Below, in pieces: positions 1 through 7,975 of a DNA stretch of 27,736 bases (position 1 is the first letter of the stretch; each line of letters begins with the position of its first letter). The DNA is from a virus. The stretch is from positions 1 through 27,736 of the IMG/VR virus record IMGVR_UViG_3300010430_000387. One strand, 5' to 3'. A program made the position numbers and the translations under genes. A model generated the notes under the pieces. That model saw nothing but the letters and a program-made list of their open reading frames with translations. It searched no databases and had not been told where the DNA came from.

Positions 1-3000
1 AAAAACCCTCCAAAGAAATCAAACTTTAATCCTGTAGGACTTTCTATTTCACCATAGGTTGCCTTGTCACCAGCGAATACAAATGCGTTTGCACCAGACA
101 ATTCGTTTATTGAACCTCGTTTTATTTTACTTATATCTATACCACCTCTATTTATTTGATACTTAGATTTTTTACTATCTAAATTAATTTTAGGGGCACC
201 CTCTAAATCAATATCATTTGGAATGACACCGCCATCATCAATAACAGTTCCTTGTTCTAAGTTTGTCAACCCTTCTATATCTTGTTCAGTTATGGTTTCA
301 CCACTGGCTACCTTACCAGCTAATCTGTTTAATAAATCAACTACATCTTGTGAAGACTGTCCTATCTCAATTCCAAACTTTTTAGCTATACGCTCAAGAA
401 ACTTTCTTACTATTCCCTTTTCTTTGGCGTTTAGATTTTTATACTCACCTGCTATCTTTCCAAATATTTCTGCTAATTTTTCTTCATTCTTTTGATTTGA
501 ATCATAACTTTCTACAAAGTTTTCTAATTCAGTTTTTAATTCTTTACTCAGTGTACCAGAACGAGACAAGGCTTGAATCATTTTTTTAGTTAACCCATTA
601 ATTGCTTTATCACCAGCTTTTATTGAGTTGTAAAGTATAGCGTGAAACACTTCGTGTCCTACAAGTCTTTGAGTAGAGTCTTGTAGGTTTATATGAATAG
701 TATTGTCATTAGGATTAAAAGTTCCTCTATCTATTGTACCCTTTGGTATTGGCTTACCCAAGTATTTTTCGTAGGAAGCACGTGTGTTATGTACTATAAT
801 ACTTACACCTGGGAATAATCTTTTTATAGAGTTTGCAGCTCTGGATGCTTGACGTAAAACAGTTTGTTGTAAAGAGCTTTTAGGTGAACCATCATCGGTA
901 GTAACAAATAAATTAGATTCAACTTGAGTGCCTTCTACATCAACATTTTCATTAGTAGTATTTTCAACTAAAACTTTTTTCTTTCCCTTTTTACCTTTGG
1001 TAATAGTCTCGCTTATTTCAGTGTTTTCAGCAGTTTCTGGATCGAGCAAAGTTTCTAAATCGCTAACTTCTTGGTCTATTTCCTCTTGCGTCTGTACCCT
1101 GTTCTCGTTTTCGTTTTGGGTTTCACCCTCTCTGGAAGGTTCTGGTTGGGATACAGCGTCTCCCACTTCTTCGCTAACTGTGGTAGATTCTTCCTCAACC
1201 ACCGTCTCTGTGCTTGGCTTCTTATTGGCATCGTTTTTATTATTTATATCGTCATCTTGTTCGGCATTAGCAACTGGATTTTTAGCAGCCTCAAAAGCAT
1301 TTCTACTTAAAGCTTCTAACTTACTATCTATGTCTGCTATTTGTTGTAGTCTACCTTTAACAGTTGAAGGATCTTTTCCTGCAATTTCGGTTTCTAATCT
1401 TTGTTTACTAAGCAGTAAACCCAATGCTATTTTCTTTTGTGCTGTACTATAATCAGATGGAATTTTTCCATATACTCCTTTCAGCTCATTAAATTGTTGT
1501 GCAACATATTTAGCTTGTTTTCTTGTAAATGTTCCGTCATTAATTTTATTTTTTAAATCTAAAACAGTAAGCCTTGTTGAACCCTGATCCTTAGTCATGT
1601 CTTCAAATACCTCAAACATACCGTCATCTAACTTTGTAAAGTCAGCAGATGAAGCTGCATTTGACATAGCACCTGGTACACTTAACATAAAACCACCTAC
1701 CATTTCTAATGCGCCTGCATTTAATAATTGTAGTGTAAGCGCAGACATAGTTTCTGGAGTGTAAAACATTTTACTAACCTCATCACTTTTTGAACCGTAT
1801 TTATTATACAATGTTTTAGCAAGAACATCGGCAACCTCTTGAGCTACACCAGTTTCAAATTCTGCCGCACCTGCCGCAGCCAAAGTTGCACCTCCTTTTG
1901 CTAATGAACCTTTCAAACCTGGTTGAACTGTTTGTCTTACAAGTTCTGGAAAAGTAAACTTAGATAGATTTCTTGGAGTTGATTTGGCTACTGCTCCCAT
2001 AAATGCTTTATTTACAAGACCAGTTCCCAGTCTCATATTTCTAAAACCTAAACGCTCTAACGTACCAACAGTTAAGGCTAATGGTAAAGCCACGGCCATC
2101 TTTTCATTCTCAGATATGGTGTTAAAGTTCGGATTATTACGCATCTGTTCGTTAGTGTGGTCATAAGTTGACGCTACTAATTGAGTTGTACGTTGTGCTG
2201 CAGCAATAAATTTACCAGTTTTACCTGGTCCTGCCCATGCTACTAAATCTGGAATAGTTGCCATAGCACCAAAATAAGCTTGTGCCCACCAACTTTCTTT
2301 TTTTAAATTTTTAGTAAACTCTGGGGTTGTGTCTGCGTTACCCCAAACTTGTGCTGCTCCAAAACGCATAAAGTCTACCATCCCTTTATTGTTTGGGTCC
2401 TCCTTCCAGGCTTTATATACTTCATCTGAATAATTATATCCAGCACCTGGGTTTTTCATAACTGCCCTTCCTTGTTCATCAAAGTCAAACATATCAAACT
2501 TAAGGTCTTTCTTTAAGATGTCTTTGGTAGCCGCAGTCAATTTATCACGCTCCTCGAAAGGTATTGTTGCTATATAGTCATCCCAATTTGCAAACTCTGG
2601 CTTTTGGATTAAAAGACCTTCTTCATTTTTTTTATAAAACGAGGGTAAGCCATACTTTTGTTGTGCTAAACCAGCGTAAATATCTTTAAATGCTTTTTCG
2701 CCAGCACCACCAGTGTCAGAAAACTCTACTGCCGCATCTATCATTGATCCTCCTGTTGAGGCAGTACGTCTTCCTATGGTTGTTAGCATTTCATTTATAG
2801 TACCACCTAATATACTTCCCTGTTCAGCTTTCATAGCATAGTAGTCACCAGTCAACGCATCCAAAGATGCGCCTTGTTGTTTTAGTTGTAAATCACGTGC
2901 AATTATATTATTTTTTTGACTACCAAGATTAGAAGACTTTTGTTGTAACTCTTGGTATAATAAAGCGTTTTCTGGGAGATTCATCTCCTCTGTAGACATG

Positions 3001-3884
3001 CCAGTGAAGTATTCTCTTAATCTATCTACTTCGTTTTTATTTGCAAGGTATTGTTGTATGGTGGTATTAAATGCATTAGCCTCAGCGTTTAATATACTTA
3101 CAGATGTATCTATTTGTTCTTGCCCTTGGACTTTTCTTTCTAACGCAGTGTATCCGTTTTCTTCTATCATTAAACGTCTACTGGCTGCTTTATTTTTAGC
3201 CAAGAATACTTTTAATGCTTCAGCTTCTGATTTTTTTCCTATACCAAAGGTAGGATCGAGATTAACATATAGTTTTTCTCCATTAGCCGCAGTAACATTC
3301 ATAGCGTCACCAATACCAGTCTCTTCAAAAGTAAAGCCGTATTGGTTAAAGTTGTAGTTCATTAAAGGAACAATAGCATCCTCTTGACGCTCTATCATTT
3401 CCCCATCTATAAGGTTCATAGATTGAGCAAACGGATCGTCAGTTTCTTTTTTTAAAGTGTCTTGGGCATCAGAATATTGAGTATAGGTTTCTTCATCTAC
3501 TTCGTTACCCTCAATAATGAAACTCTGTTGAACTTCTTCAGTTTCTTCTTCAACGTCCGTTTCTACGGGTACAACTGGAGATGTAACTGGGGTTGTAACA
3601 TTAGTCTCGTCTGGTGAGTCCAATGAACCATCTCCCAAGTCTGATTCCAAAGCGTCCTCGAGACCACTCTCCAGAGATTCGGTAGGAGTAAGTTTTTTTT
3701 TTACTCCTATTAAGGTTTTATAAGCATCAAAATCTCCAGTATAACCTCCACTACTAAATAGTTTAAAAGAATCACTTAGAGCTTCTTGATTAGAATTAAT
3801 TAAAGCTTGAAATTCTTCTAAAGAACCATTATATCCACCATTGGAAAATAATTTATATGCGTCTTGTAAAGCTTCTTCGTTCAT
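1..3884 (-). CDS. Giant internal virion (cargo) protein with HExxH metallopeptidase domain, C-terminus cut by window edge
   Basis: Open from ATG at 3884 to the window edge, at least 1294 residues; the in-frame reading is my own translation. Residues 4-60 are two copies of a 30-residue repeat. Residues about 60-150 are acidic. Then come long helical stretches with hydrophobic patches, for example near 596-614 (MAVALPLALT) and an alanine-rich run. Residues about 865-1000 are an acidic, low-complexity linker. Residues about 1000-1200 look like a zincin: GHEVFHAIL puts zinc ligands at H1077 and H1081 and the catalytic base at E1078, and an EEKLAEIFG segment at 1134-1142 could give the third ligand. 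The last visible residues (AFVFAGDKATYGE and on) begin another, unidentified module. It is last in the virion operon, 6 nt after the previous stop. Size, linker and position suit a capsid cargo protein ejected at infection. The protease role is inferred from the motif; the ejection role comes from context. Confidence 0.75.
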   Translation of the reverse strand, partial: MNEEALQDAYKLFSNGGYNGSLEEFQALINSNQEALSDSFKLFSSGGYTGDFDAYKTLIGVKKKLTPTESLESGLEDALESDLGDGSLDSPDETNVTTPVTSPVVPVETDVEEETEEVQQSFIIEGNEVDEETYTQYSDAQDTLKKETDDPFAQSMNLIDGEMIERQEDAIVPLMNYNFNQYGFTFEETGIGDAMNVTAANGEKLYVNLDPTFGIGKKSEAEALKVFLAKNKAASRRLMIEENGYTALERKVQGQEQIDTSVSILNAEANAFNTTIQQYLANKNEVDRLREYFTGMSTEEMNLPENALLYQELQQKSSNLGSQKNNIIARDLQLKQQGASLDALTGDYYAMKAEQGSILGGTINEMLTTIGRRTASTGGSMIDAAVEFSDTGGAGEKAFKDIYAGLAQQKYGLPSFYKKNEEGLLIQKPEFANWDDYIATIPFEERDKLTAATKDILKKDLKFDMFDFDEQGRAVMKNPGAGYNYSDEVYKAWKEDPNNKGMVDFMRFGAAQVWGNADTTPEFTKNLKKESWWAQAYFGAMATIPDLVAWAGPGKTGKFIAAAQRTTQLVASTYDHTNEQMRNNPNFNTISENEKMAVALPLALTVGTLERLGFRNMRLGTGLVNKAFMGAVAKSTPRNLSKFTFPELVRQTVQPGLKGSLAKGGATLAAAGAAEFETGVAQEVADVLAKTLYNKYGSKSDEVSKMFYTPETMSALTLQLLNAGALEMVGGFMLSVPGAMSNAASSADFTKLDDGMFEVFEDMTKDQGSTRLTVLDLKNKINDGTFTRKQAKYVAQQFNELKGVYGKIPSDYSTAQKKIALGLLLSKQRLETEIAGKDPSTVKGRLQQIADIDSKLEALSRNAFEAAKNPVANAEQDDDINNKNDANKKPSTETVVEEESTTVSEEVGDAVSQPEPSREGETQNENENRVQTQEEIDQEVSDLETLLDPETAENTEISETITKGKKGKKKVLVENTTNENVDVEGTQVESNLFVTTDDGSPKSSLQQTVLRQASRAANSIKRLFPGVSIIVHNTRASYEKYLGKPIPKGTIDRGTFNPNDNTIHINLQDSTQRLVGHEVFHAILYNSIKAGDKAINGLTKKMIQALSRSGTLSKELKTELENFVESYDSNQKNEEKLAEIFGKIAGEYKNLNAKEKGIVRKFLERIAKKFGIEIGQSSQDVVDLLNRLAGKVASGETITEQDIEGLTNLEQGTVIDDGGVIPNDIDLEGAPKINLDSKKSKYQINRGGIDISKIKRGSINELSGANAFVFAGDKATYGEIESPTGLKFDFFGGF
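642..656 (-). other. HEVFH zinc-binding motif codons
   Basis: These codons read H-E-V-F-H in the frame set by the ATG at 3884 (residues 1077-1081). They are preceded by LVG and followed by AIL, the hydrophobic helix context typical of zincin active-site helices. A glutamate-rich EEKLAE segment lies about 55-60 residues downstream. Confidence 0.7.
3705..3875 (-). repeat. Tandem 30-residue protein repeat at the N-terminus of the cargo protein
   Basis: Residues 4-33 and 34-60 align with an exact 30-residue period. Shared positions include EAL, D, KLF, S, GGY, G and LI (for example KLFSNGGYNG against KLFSSGGYTG), about 14 identities. The DNA copies differ at many third positions, so this is an old duplication kept at protein level. 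A terminal repeat of this kind could be a packaging or docking signal for the capsid interior; that role is inference. Confidence 0.8.
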
Positions 3885-3890
3885 ATATTA

Positions 3891-6089
3891 TTAATTATAT
3901 TTTGATGTGTCAACACCGCCAGCAACTCCACTGCCACCAAATTGACTGTTTGCATTCTTTTGGTTGTAGTCCTTAATCACTTTATTAGCTATATTTTCTA
4001 CATCACTTTCTAATTTAGTATTATCTGCATCATATTTAATTACATATTCTTTTACTGCTCCATCTAAAGGATCTTTATATGAGACTATAATCTCATTGGT
4101 AGATTGACCAAACAATTCTTTAACATCCTTAGATGTAACTGATAAATTAGTGTCAGGAATATTTCTCCACGCATTCCCTAATGCAGTTTTAACAACACTT
4201 GATGCTTGTTCAAAATTACCTGGCACATCTGGTATAGCTTGAAACGAAGTAGATGCTGTCACTTTTCCAGTTGTATCAAAGAAATCGTCAGAGGCTTTAT
4301 AAGAATCTATTGTTTCAAACGATTCTACGGTGCTTGTTAATTCACTACCCTTAAATAATGGGTTCTTTATTAGTTTGGCATTAGTACCACCGAATGGAGT
4401 TTCAGCTGCTTCTTCATCGAAGTCTGGGTTATCCATTAAGTGAGGTGTAAACATATTTGGGTCTTCCTCAATTGCTTGGTTGTACCACGCATCAAACGAT
4501 GTGTTCTGAGTAATACTGTTTGGTATTAAATCTCTGTATATTTCTTTTGCAATTTGTTTAGCAGGTCGAGGTTTAGTTAAGTTTGGTTTACCATCTTTTA
4601 ATTGGTAGTAAGAAATAAATGTATCGTCTTCTTTGCCTTTCTTAGTTCTTTCAATGTTGATACCATTCTCTTGTCTATCAATCTGGTCAATTGTAATTCC
4701 CCTTGATTCATTATACTGATCACGATTAAGTTCTTTAATAGTATCTTCCATATCAGACGCAGCCGTAATAGCATCAGCAGACATAATATTGTTAACACGT
4801 TTTGCGTATCCTATTTCTCTTTCTTTCTTCTCATCACGAGTTGTAGCAGATGAATCTTCATTAGGCTCATATGATAAACCACTAACTTTTCTTGAACCTC
4901 CTAATTGCATAGCCACACTCTTTTCTATACCCTTTTTTAATTCAGCTTCAGCAAAACCTTTATCCCCAAATCTAACAGATAAACCATTTGGATTCTTAGG
5001 ATCAATAATAACCATATATTTTTCATCAACATAATCTGGGTTAGGGATTCTTTCGGGTTCATCTGACATATAATCATCCGCGTCATAATCTGGATTATCT
5101 ATTTCCTTACCATGTTGTTCTAAAAATTCAGCTTTACTTAAAACCACTTTAAAATCTGAATTCATTGTAGCTACTGATTGTCCTAAACCAACGCCCCCTC
5201 CTTGAGAGGTTAGGCTTTTATAAATATTATTTCTTAAATCTACTATATCGGATTGAAAATCTGGATCGTTTGCCATTATAGTATAGTCTTCGGTTGTCAT
5301 AATGTAACGCCCACCTCTTTCGCCTTTTTTACCAAACTTTAGAATATAAGAATCTGTTATAGTTCCTAAAAATTCTTTGTCTGCCTTTACAGCTAAATCA
5401 ATATTAAACTGATCTCGGTCTTGTTCATACCCCATGTTGGAACTAAAATTATCTATTGAAGTAAACAACTCTGGGTTCTTCTTAAAATCTGGTACCCTTC
5501 CATCCTTAGTACGTTTATAATAAAACGCTTGTCCAGTTACAGGATCTAAATATTCACTATTTTTAGCAGACTTACCAAAACCGTGCACACTTTTGCCAAT
5601 GGTAACTTCAAATGGAGATGCCTGCATTTCACCCGTTGCTTCACTTGTTGTATTAATTCTACCCATTGATTTGTCATAATAAGCACCAAAAGATTTAGTA
5701 ACCCCATTCCATTTATTCATTTGAGTTTTAACTCGTTCTAAATATTGTTTGTATTGTGAGGGGGTGGTTTTACCAGCCTTTAACGCTTTATTATAGGTCA
5801 TTAAATTATCTCTGGCTTGAGTGGCCATATTTATAACACTATCGCTAAAAACACTGTCGGAGTTAGTTTCTATTTGACCTAACTGATCTACTAAACTATT
5901 AGTATTATCATCAATGTCTTTTTTAATTCCATCTCTACGCTTAACTTCAGTGTCCAACATAACACCCAAATCGTCAGCAATTTTACTATAATCAACTTGA
6001 TTATTGGCTTTAAAAAAAGCTCTGTATTGCGCTGGATCAATTATTTGAGTATTGATTTGTCCGTAATCTACGCCACTATTATCTGCCAT
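3891..6089 (-). CDS. Large internal virion / cargo protein, 732 aa
   Basis: A predominantly helical, charged 732-residue protein. It has no signal peptide, no convincing transmembrane segment and no catalytic motif that I recognise. The N-terminus (MADNSGVDYGQINTQ) leads into a heptad-like helical region at about 35-140. A more mixed alpha/beta region follows, and the C-terminus is glycine-rich (GGSGVAGGVDTSKYN). It sits between a small Ala/Gly-rich virion protein and the giant metallopeptidase protein, with gaps of 11 and 6 nt, so the three are almost certainly co-transcribed. By analogy with the trio of internal core proteins in T7-like phages and the cargo proteins of crAss-like phages, it is probably carried in the head and ejected. 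This is an inference from order and composition, not from a recognised domain. Confidence 0.6.
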   Translation of the reverse strand: MADNSGVDYGQINTQIIDPAQYRAFFKANNQVDYSKIADDLGVMLDTEVKRRDGIKKDIDDNTNSLVDQLGQIETNSDSVFSDSVINMATQARDNLMTYNKALKAGKTTPSQYKQYLERVKTQMNKWNGVTKSFGAYYDKSMGRINTTSEATGEMQASPFEVTIGKSVHGFGKSAKNSEYLDPVTGQAFYYKRTKDGRVPDFKKNPELFTSIDNFSSNMGYEQDRDQFNIDLAVKADKEFLGTITDSYILKFGKKGERGGRYIMTTEDYTIMANDPDFQSDIVDLRNNIYKSLTSQGGGVGLGQSVATMNSDFKVVLSKAEFLEQHGKEIDNPDYDADDYMSDEPERIPNPDYVDEKYMVIIDPKNPNGLSVRFGDKGFAEAELKKGIEKSVAMQLGGSRKVSGLSYEPNEDSSATTRDEKKEREIGYAKRVNNIMSADAITAASDMEDTIKELNRDQYNESRGITIDQIDRQENGINIERTKKGKEDDTFISYYQLKDGKPNLTKPRPAKQIAKEIYRDLIPNSITQNTSFDAWYNQAIEEDPNMFTPHLMDNPDFDEEAAETPFGGTNAKLIKNPLFKGSELTSTVESFETIDSYKASDDFFDTTGKVTASTSFQAIPDVPGNFEQASSVVKTALGNAWRNIPDTNLSVTSKDVKELFGQSTNEIIVSYKDPLDGAVKEYVIKYDADNTKLESDVENIANKVIKDYNQKNANSQFGGSGVAGGVDTSKYN

Positions 6090-6100
6090 ATTTTTTTATA

Positions 6101-6736
6101 TTATGCGGGTACTTCTGGAGTGCCCATTCCTAATATGCCTAAGTATTTTTCAAAATCTTCGTCTCCCATTTTATCACCACCAAAAAGTGGGGCAGCCATA
6201 CCAGCGGCACCTACGAGTGCTTTAGTCCCAGATGCAAAACCTTTTTGAGTTGCTGCGGCTGCCTGTTCTTTTAGCATCGCCTCTTCTTCTAAAGCATCTT
6301 GACCTGCAGACACATCCATACTAATGGTTTGTTGTTTTATTTTTTCTTCTGCGTCAGCTTTTAATTTATCTAATTGAGTTTGCGCTTTACCTTGACCGAT
6401 TCTAATTGTTTCAGTGTTTGCATTACTTGCTGCAGCTACTTTACCAATACCTGCTGCTAAAGCCCTTTGACCGCCCTCTTGTAGCGCATCTACTTGTTGA
6501 GTTTGTAAAGCTGAATTCTGTCTATACTGTTCGTTAAATGCGTCTAATGGCAATTTAAGTTTATCATAAACATTTTTTTCTGCACGTTCACGTGCCTCTC
6601 TCATAAGTTTTTCACCTTTTAGACGTGCGTCATTGGCCCTTCGTTTTGCTGCGGAAGCTTGTCCAAAAGACATTAAACTGCCACCCACTTGACCAGCCAT
6701 TCCTACTCCTGCCGCAATTGCTGTAAATCCTGCCAT
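6101..6736 (-). CDS. Small internal virion protein (T7 gp14-like in layout)
   Basis: 211 residues in three parts. Residues 1-28 form a glycine/alanine-rich hydrophobic segment (AGFTAIAAGVGMAGQVGG). Residues about 30-165 are a highly charged alpha-helical stretch, rich in Ala, Lys, Glu and Gln, likely coiled coil. Residues about 166-190 form a second small-residue hydrophobic segment, followed by an acidic tail. Hydrophobic ends around a helical core, placed directly before two very large virion proteins, match the layout of T7 gp14-type internal proteins that form the outer-membrane channel after ejection. No sequence motif proves this. It follows the acetyltransferase gene by 1 nt and precedes the 732-aa protein by 11 nt. 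The alternative is a minor head or tail structural protein. Confidence 0.55.
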   Translation of the reverse strand: MAGFTAIAAGVGMAGQVGGSLMSFGQASAAKRRANDARLKGEKLMREARERAEKNVYDKLKLPLDAFNEQYRQNSALQTQQVDALQEGGQRALAAGIGKVAAASNANTETIRIGQGKAQTQLDKLKADAEEKIKQQTISMDVSAGQDALEEEAMLKEQAAAATQKGFASGTKALVGAAGMAAPLFGGDKMGDEDFEKYLGILGMGTPEVPA

Positions 6737-6737
6737 A

Positions 6738-7148
6738 TTATATTCTTTTAATTAATTCAGTATTGTATGAGTCTGCTTGTGTATACCCCATCTCTATATA
6801 TGTGTTGATAAGACTTTGGTTTTTAACAAGTGCATACATAATTTTTCTATCTAATTCTTCTGCTTTTATTTCAAGAGAAGCAATTAAAGTTTCTATTGCA
6901 ATTTTGCGATTTTTCTTGTTCTTATATTTCATATTAGAAACAACCCAATCAACCCAAGCTACATTAGAATTTGTAATGTATAAAAAACCTGCGACTACTG
7001 GGATATCACCGTCATAAATCATATAACCACCTATACCATTCTCTGGTAAAAAATCTTTTGGAGGTGGTGTCCATCTCCAATCTTTCCACCACTTACAAAG
7101 AACTTCTTCATAATCAGTGTTTTTAAGTGGTTTTAAATTTAATTGCAT
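6738..7148 (-). CDS. GNAT-family N-acetyltransferase-like protein
   Basis: 136 residues. Near the start LKPLKNTDYEEVL is typical of GNAT strand 1 and helix 1. The core strands appear as GGYMIYDGDIPVVAGFLYI and a following VAWVDWVVSN strand. Next come a basic KNKKNRKIAIETL segment, where the acetyl-CoA pyrophosphate loop normally lies, and a C-terminal IMYALVKNQSLINTYIEMGY, the usual GNAT motif-B pattern. The canonical Q/RxxGxG/A loop is degenerate here, so activity is uncertain. Related proteins are common in marine phages and their substrate is unknown. The gene lies between tail protein and cargo protein genes but has its own promoter box 6 nt before the ATG. It might modify virion or host proteins; that is inference. 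Confidence 0.7.
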   Translation of the reverse strand: MQLNLKPLKNTDYEEVLCKWWKDWRWTPPPKDFLPENGIGGYMIYDGDIPVVAGFLYITNSNVAWVDWVVSNMKYKNKKNRKIAIETLIASLEIKAEELDRKIMYALVKNQSLINTYIEMGYTQADSYNTELIKRI

Positions 7149-7154
7149 TTACCA

Positions 7155-7162
7155 CAAAGATA
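7155..7162 (-). promoter_or_regulatory. Bacteroidota-type -7 box TATCTTTG
   Basis: The minus strand reads TATCTTTG, a match to TAnnTTTG, inside the 22-nt gap before the acetyltransferase gene. Only six bases (TGGTAA) separate it from the ATG, so a transcript starting at the usual distance would be leaderless or nearly so. No clear TTG -33 element is visible upstream. Confidence 0.6.
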
Positions 7163-7170
7163 ATAAATTT

Positions 7171-7965
7171 CTATGGATAACTTTTCATCACACTACTTCC
7201 TACGGAAAATAGTTCAACTGGAGTTCTATCATCATTAGATAAAGTAAATTGTAAGAAATATCCTCGTGCACCATGAGATTCGGCAACACTGTTTTTGGTA
7301 TTAGTCATAAATTGTCCAGTTACTGGAACTGTAGATGTTGCGGCTGTGGTATCTATTGTAATAGTAAAAGTTGGTGTAACATTAGAGACCGCAGTAATTG
7401 TACCCGCTTCAATAGGGGCGTCAGATACTGTGCCAGTTAGGTTAGAAGCAAATACTGTATCACCTATACTTATTGTTTGACTAAATGAATCTGAAAAAGT
7501 AATAACTGTTGCCGCTGGAAGTGTGGCATCTACATTTGTGTTTTCTCCTATACCAGTTACTGATCTATCTCTATAATTAACAATACCACTGTTGTTTCTA
7601 ATATAAGTAAACCATTCACCTTCTTTTTGTACAAAGTAAGTTTCTAACATCGAACCAGGACTTCCGTCTGTTAAGTCAGTATTTAAAGCTGTACACGCCC
7701 ATGCTTCATTACTTTCATATGTTAATGTTTTAAACAACTTAATATCAACCACTGGTCTTGGTGACAATACACTTGTAACTGTAGAGGGTGAAAATACTCC
7801 ATAGTATTCGTTTCTATTAGCACTGGTATTGTGTCTATAAAGATTCCCACCATTGAAAGTATAAAAGTAACTATTCATCCCTATCATATAGTCAGGACAA
7901 TAAGAATAAAATGAAGGCCATCCTTCAGATTTGTCACTATATGTTAATGTATCACATGCTGCCAT
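7171..7965 (-). CDS. Tail/muzzle-type structural protein, 264 aa
   Basis: 264 residues, beta-rich and aromatic-rich. The N-terminal segment contains GWPSFYSYCPDYMIGMNSYF and then NGGNLYRHNT and NEYYGVF. The middle has EGEWFTYIRN. The end is AESHGARGYFLQF followed by PVELFSVGSSVMKSYP. I recognise this set as a conserved block in phages of marine Bacteroidota, where it often closes a larger tail protein. Residues about 150-228 (from TLPAATVITFSD, with SIGDTVFAS) are a beta insertion resembling the shared insertion domain of two other genes here. The stop is TAG, so TAG is not recoded in this genome. The start follows the preceding tail gene by 10 nt. A tail role is fairly safe; the precise position in the virion is not visible. 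Confidence 0.65.
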   Translation of the reverse strand: MAACDTLTYSDKSEGWPSFYSYCPDYMIGMNSYFYTFNGGNLYRHNTSANRNEYYGVFSPSTVTSVLSPRPVVDIKLFKTLTYESNEAWACTALNTDLTDGSPGSMLETYFVQKEGEWFTYIRNNSGIVNYRDRSVTGIGENTNVDATLPAATVITFSDSFSQTISIGDTVFASNLTGTVSDAPIEAGTITAVSNVTPTFTITIDTTAATSTVPVTGQFMTNTKNSVAESHGARGYFLQFTLSNDDRTPVELFSVGSSVMKSYP

Positions 7966-7975
7966 AATTTAAATT

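Noticed and set aside
223-3357. Open frames on the plus strand of 60-174 codons
   Set aside because: They lie opposite the giant minus-strand gene, have low-complexity Ser/Phe/Leu translations expected from antisense of an AT-rich gene, and lack promoter boxes.
4598-4798. Minus-strand 66-codon frame inside the 732-aa gene
   Set aside because: Fully contained in another frame of a well-supported gene and has no motif or start signal.
7171-7173. Possible stop-codon recoding, known in some crAss-like phages
   Set aside because: TAG ends the 264-aa gene at a sensible conserved C-terminus, and both TAA and TGA also end genes, so the standard code fits.
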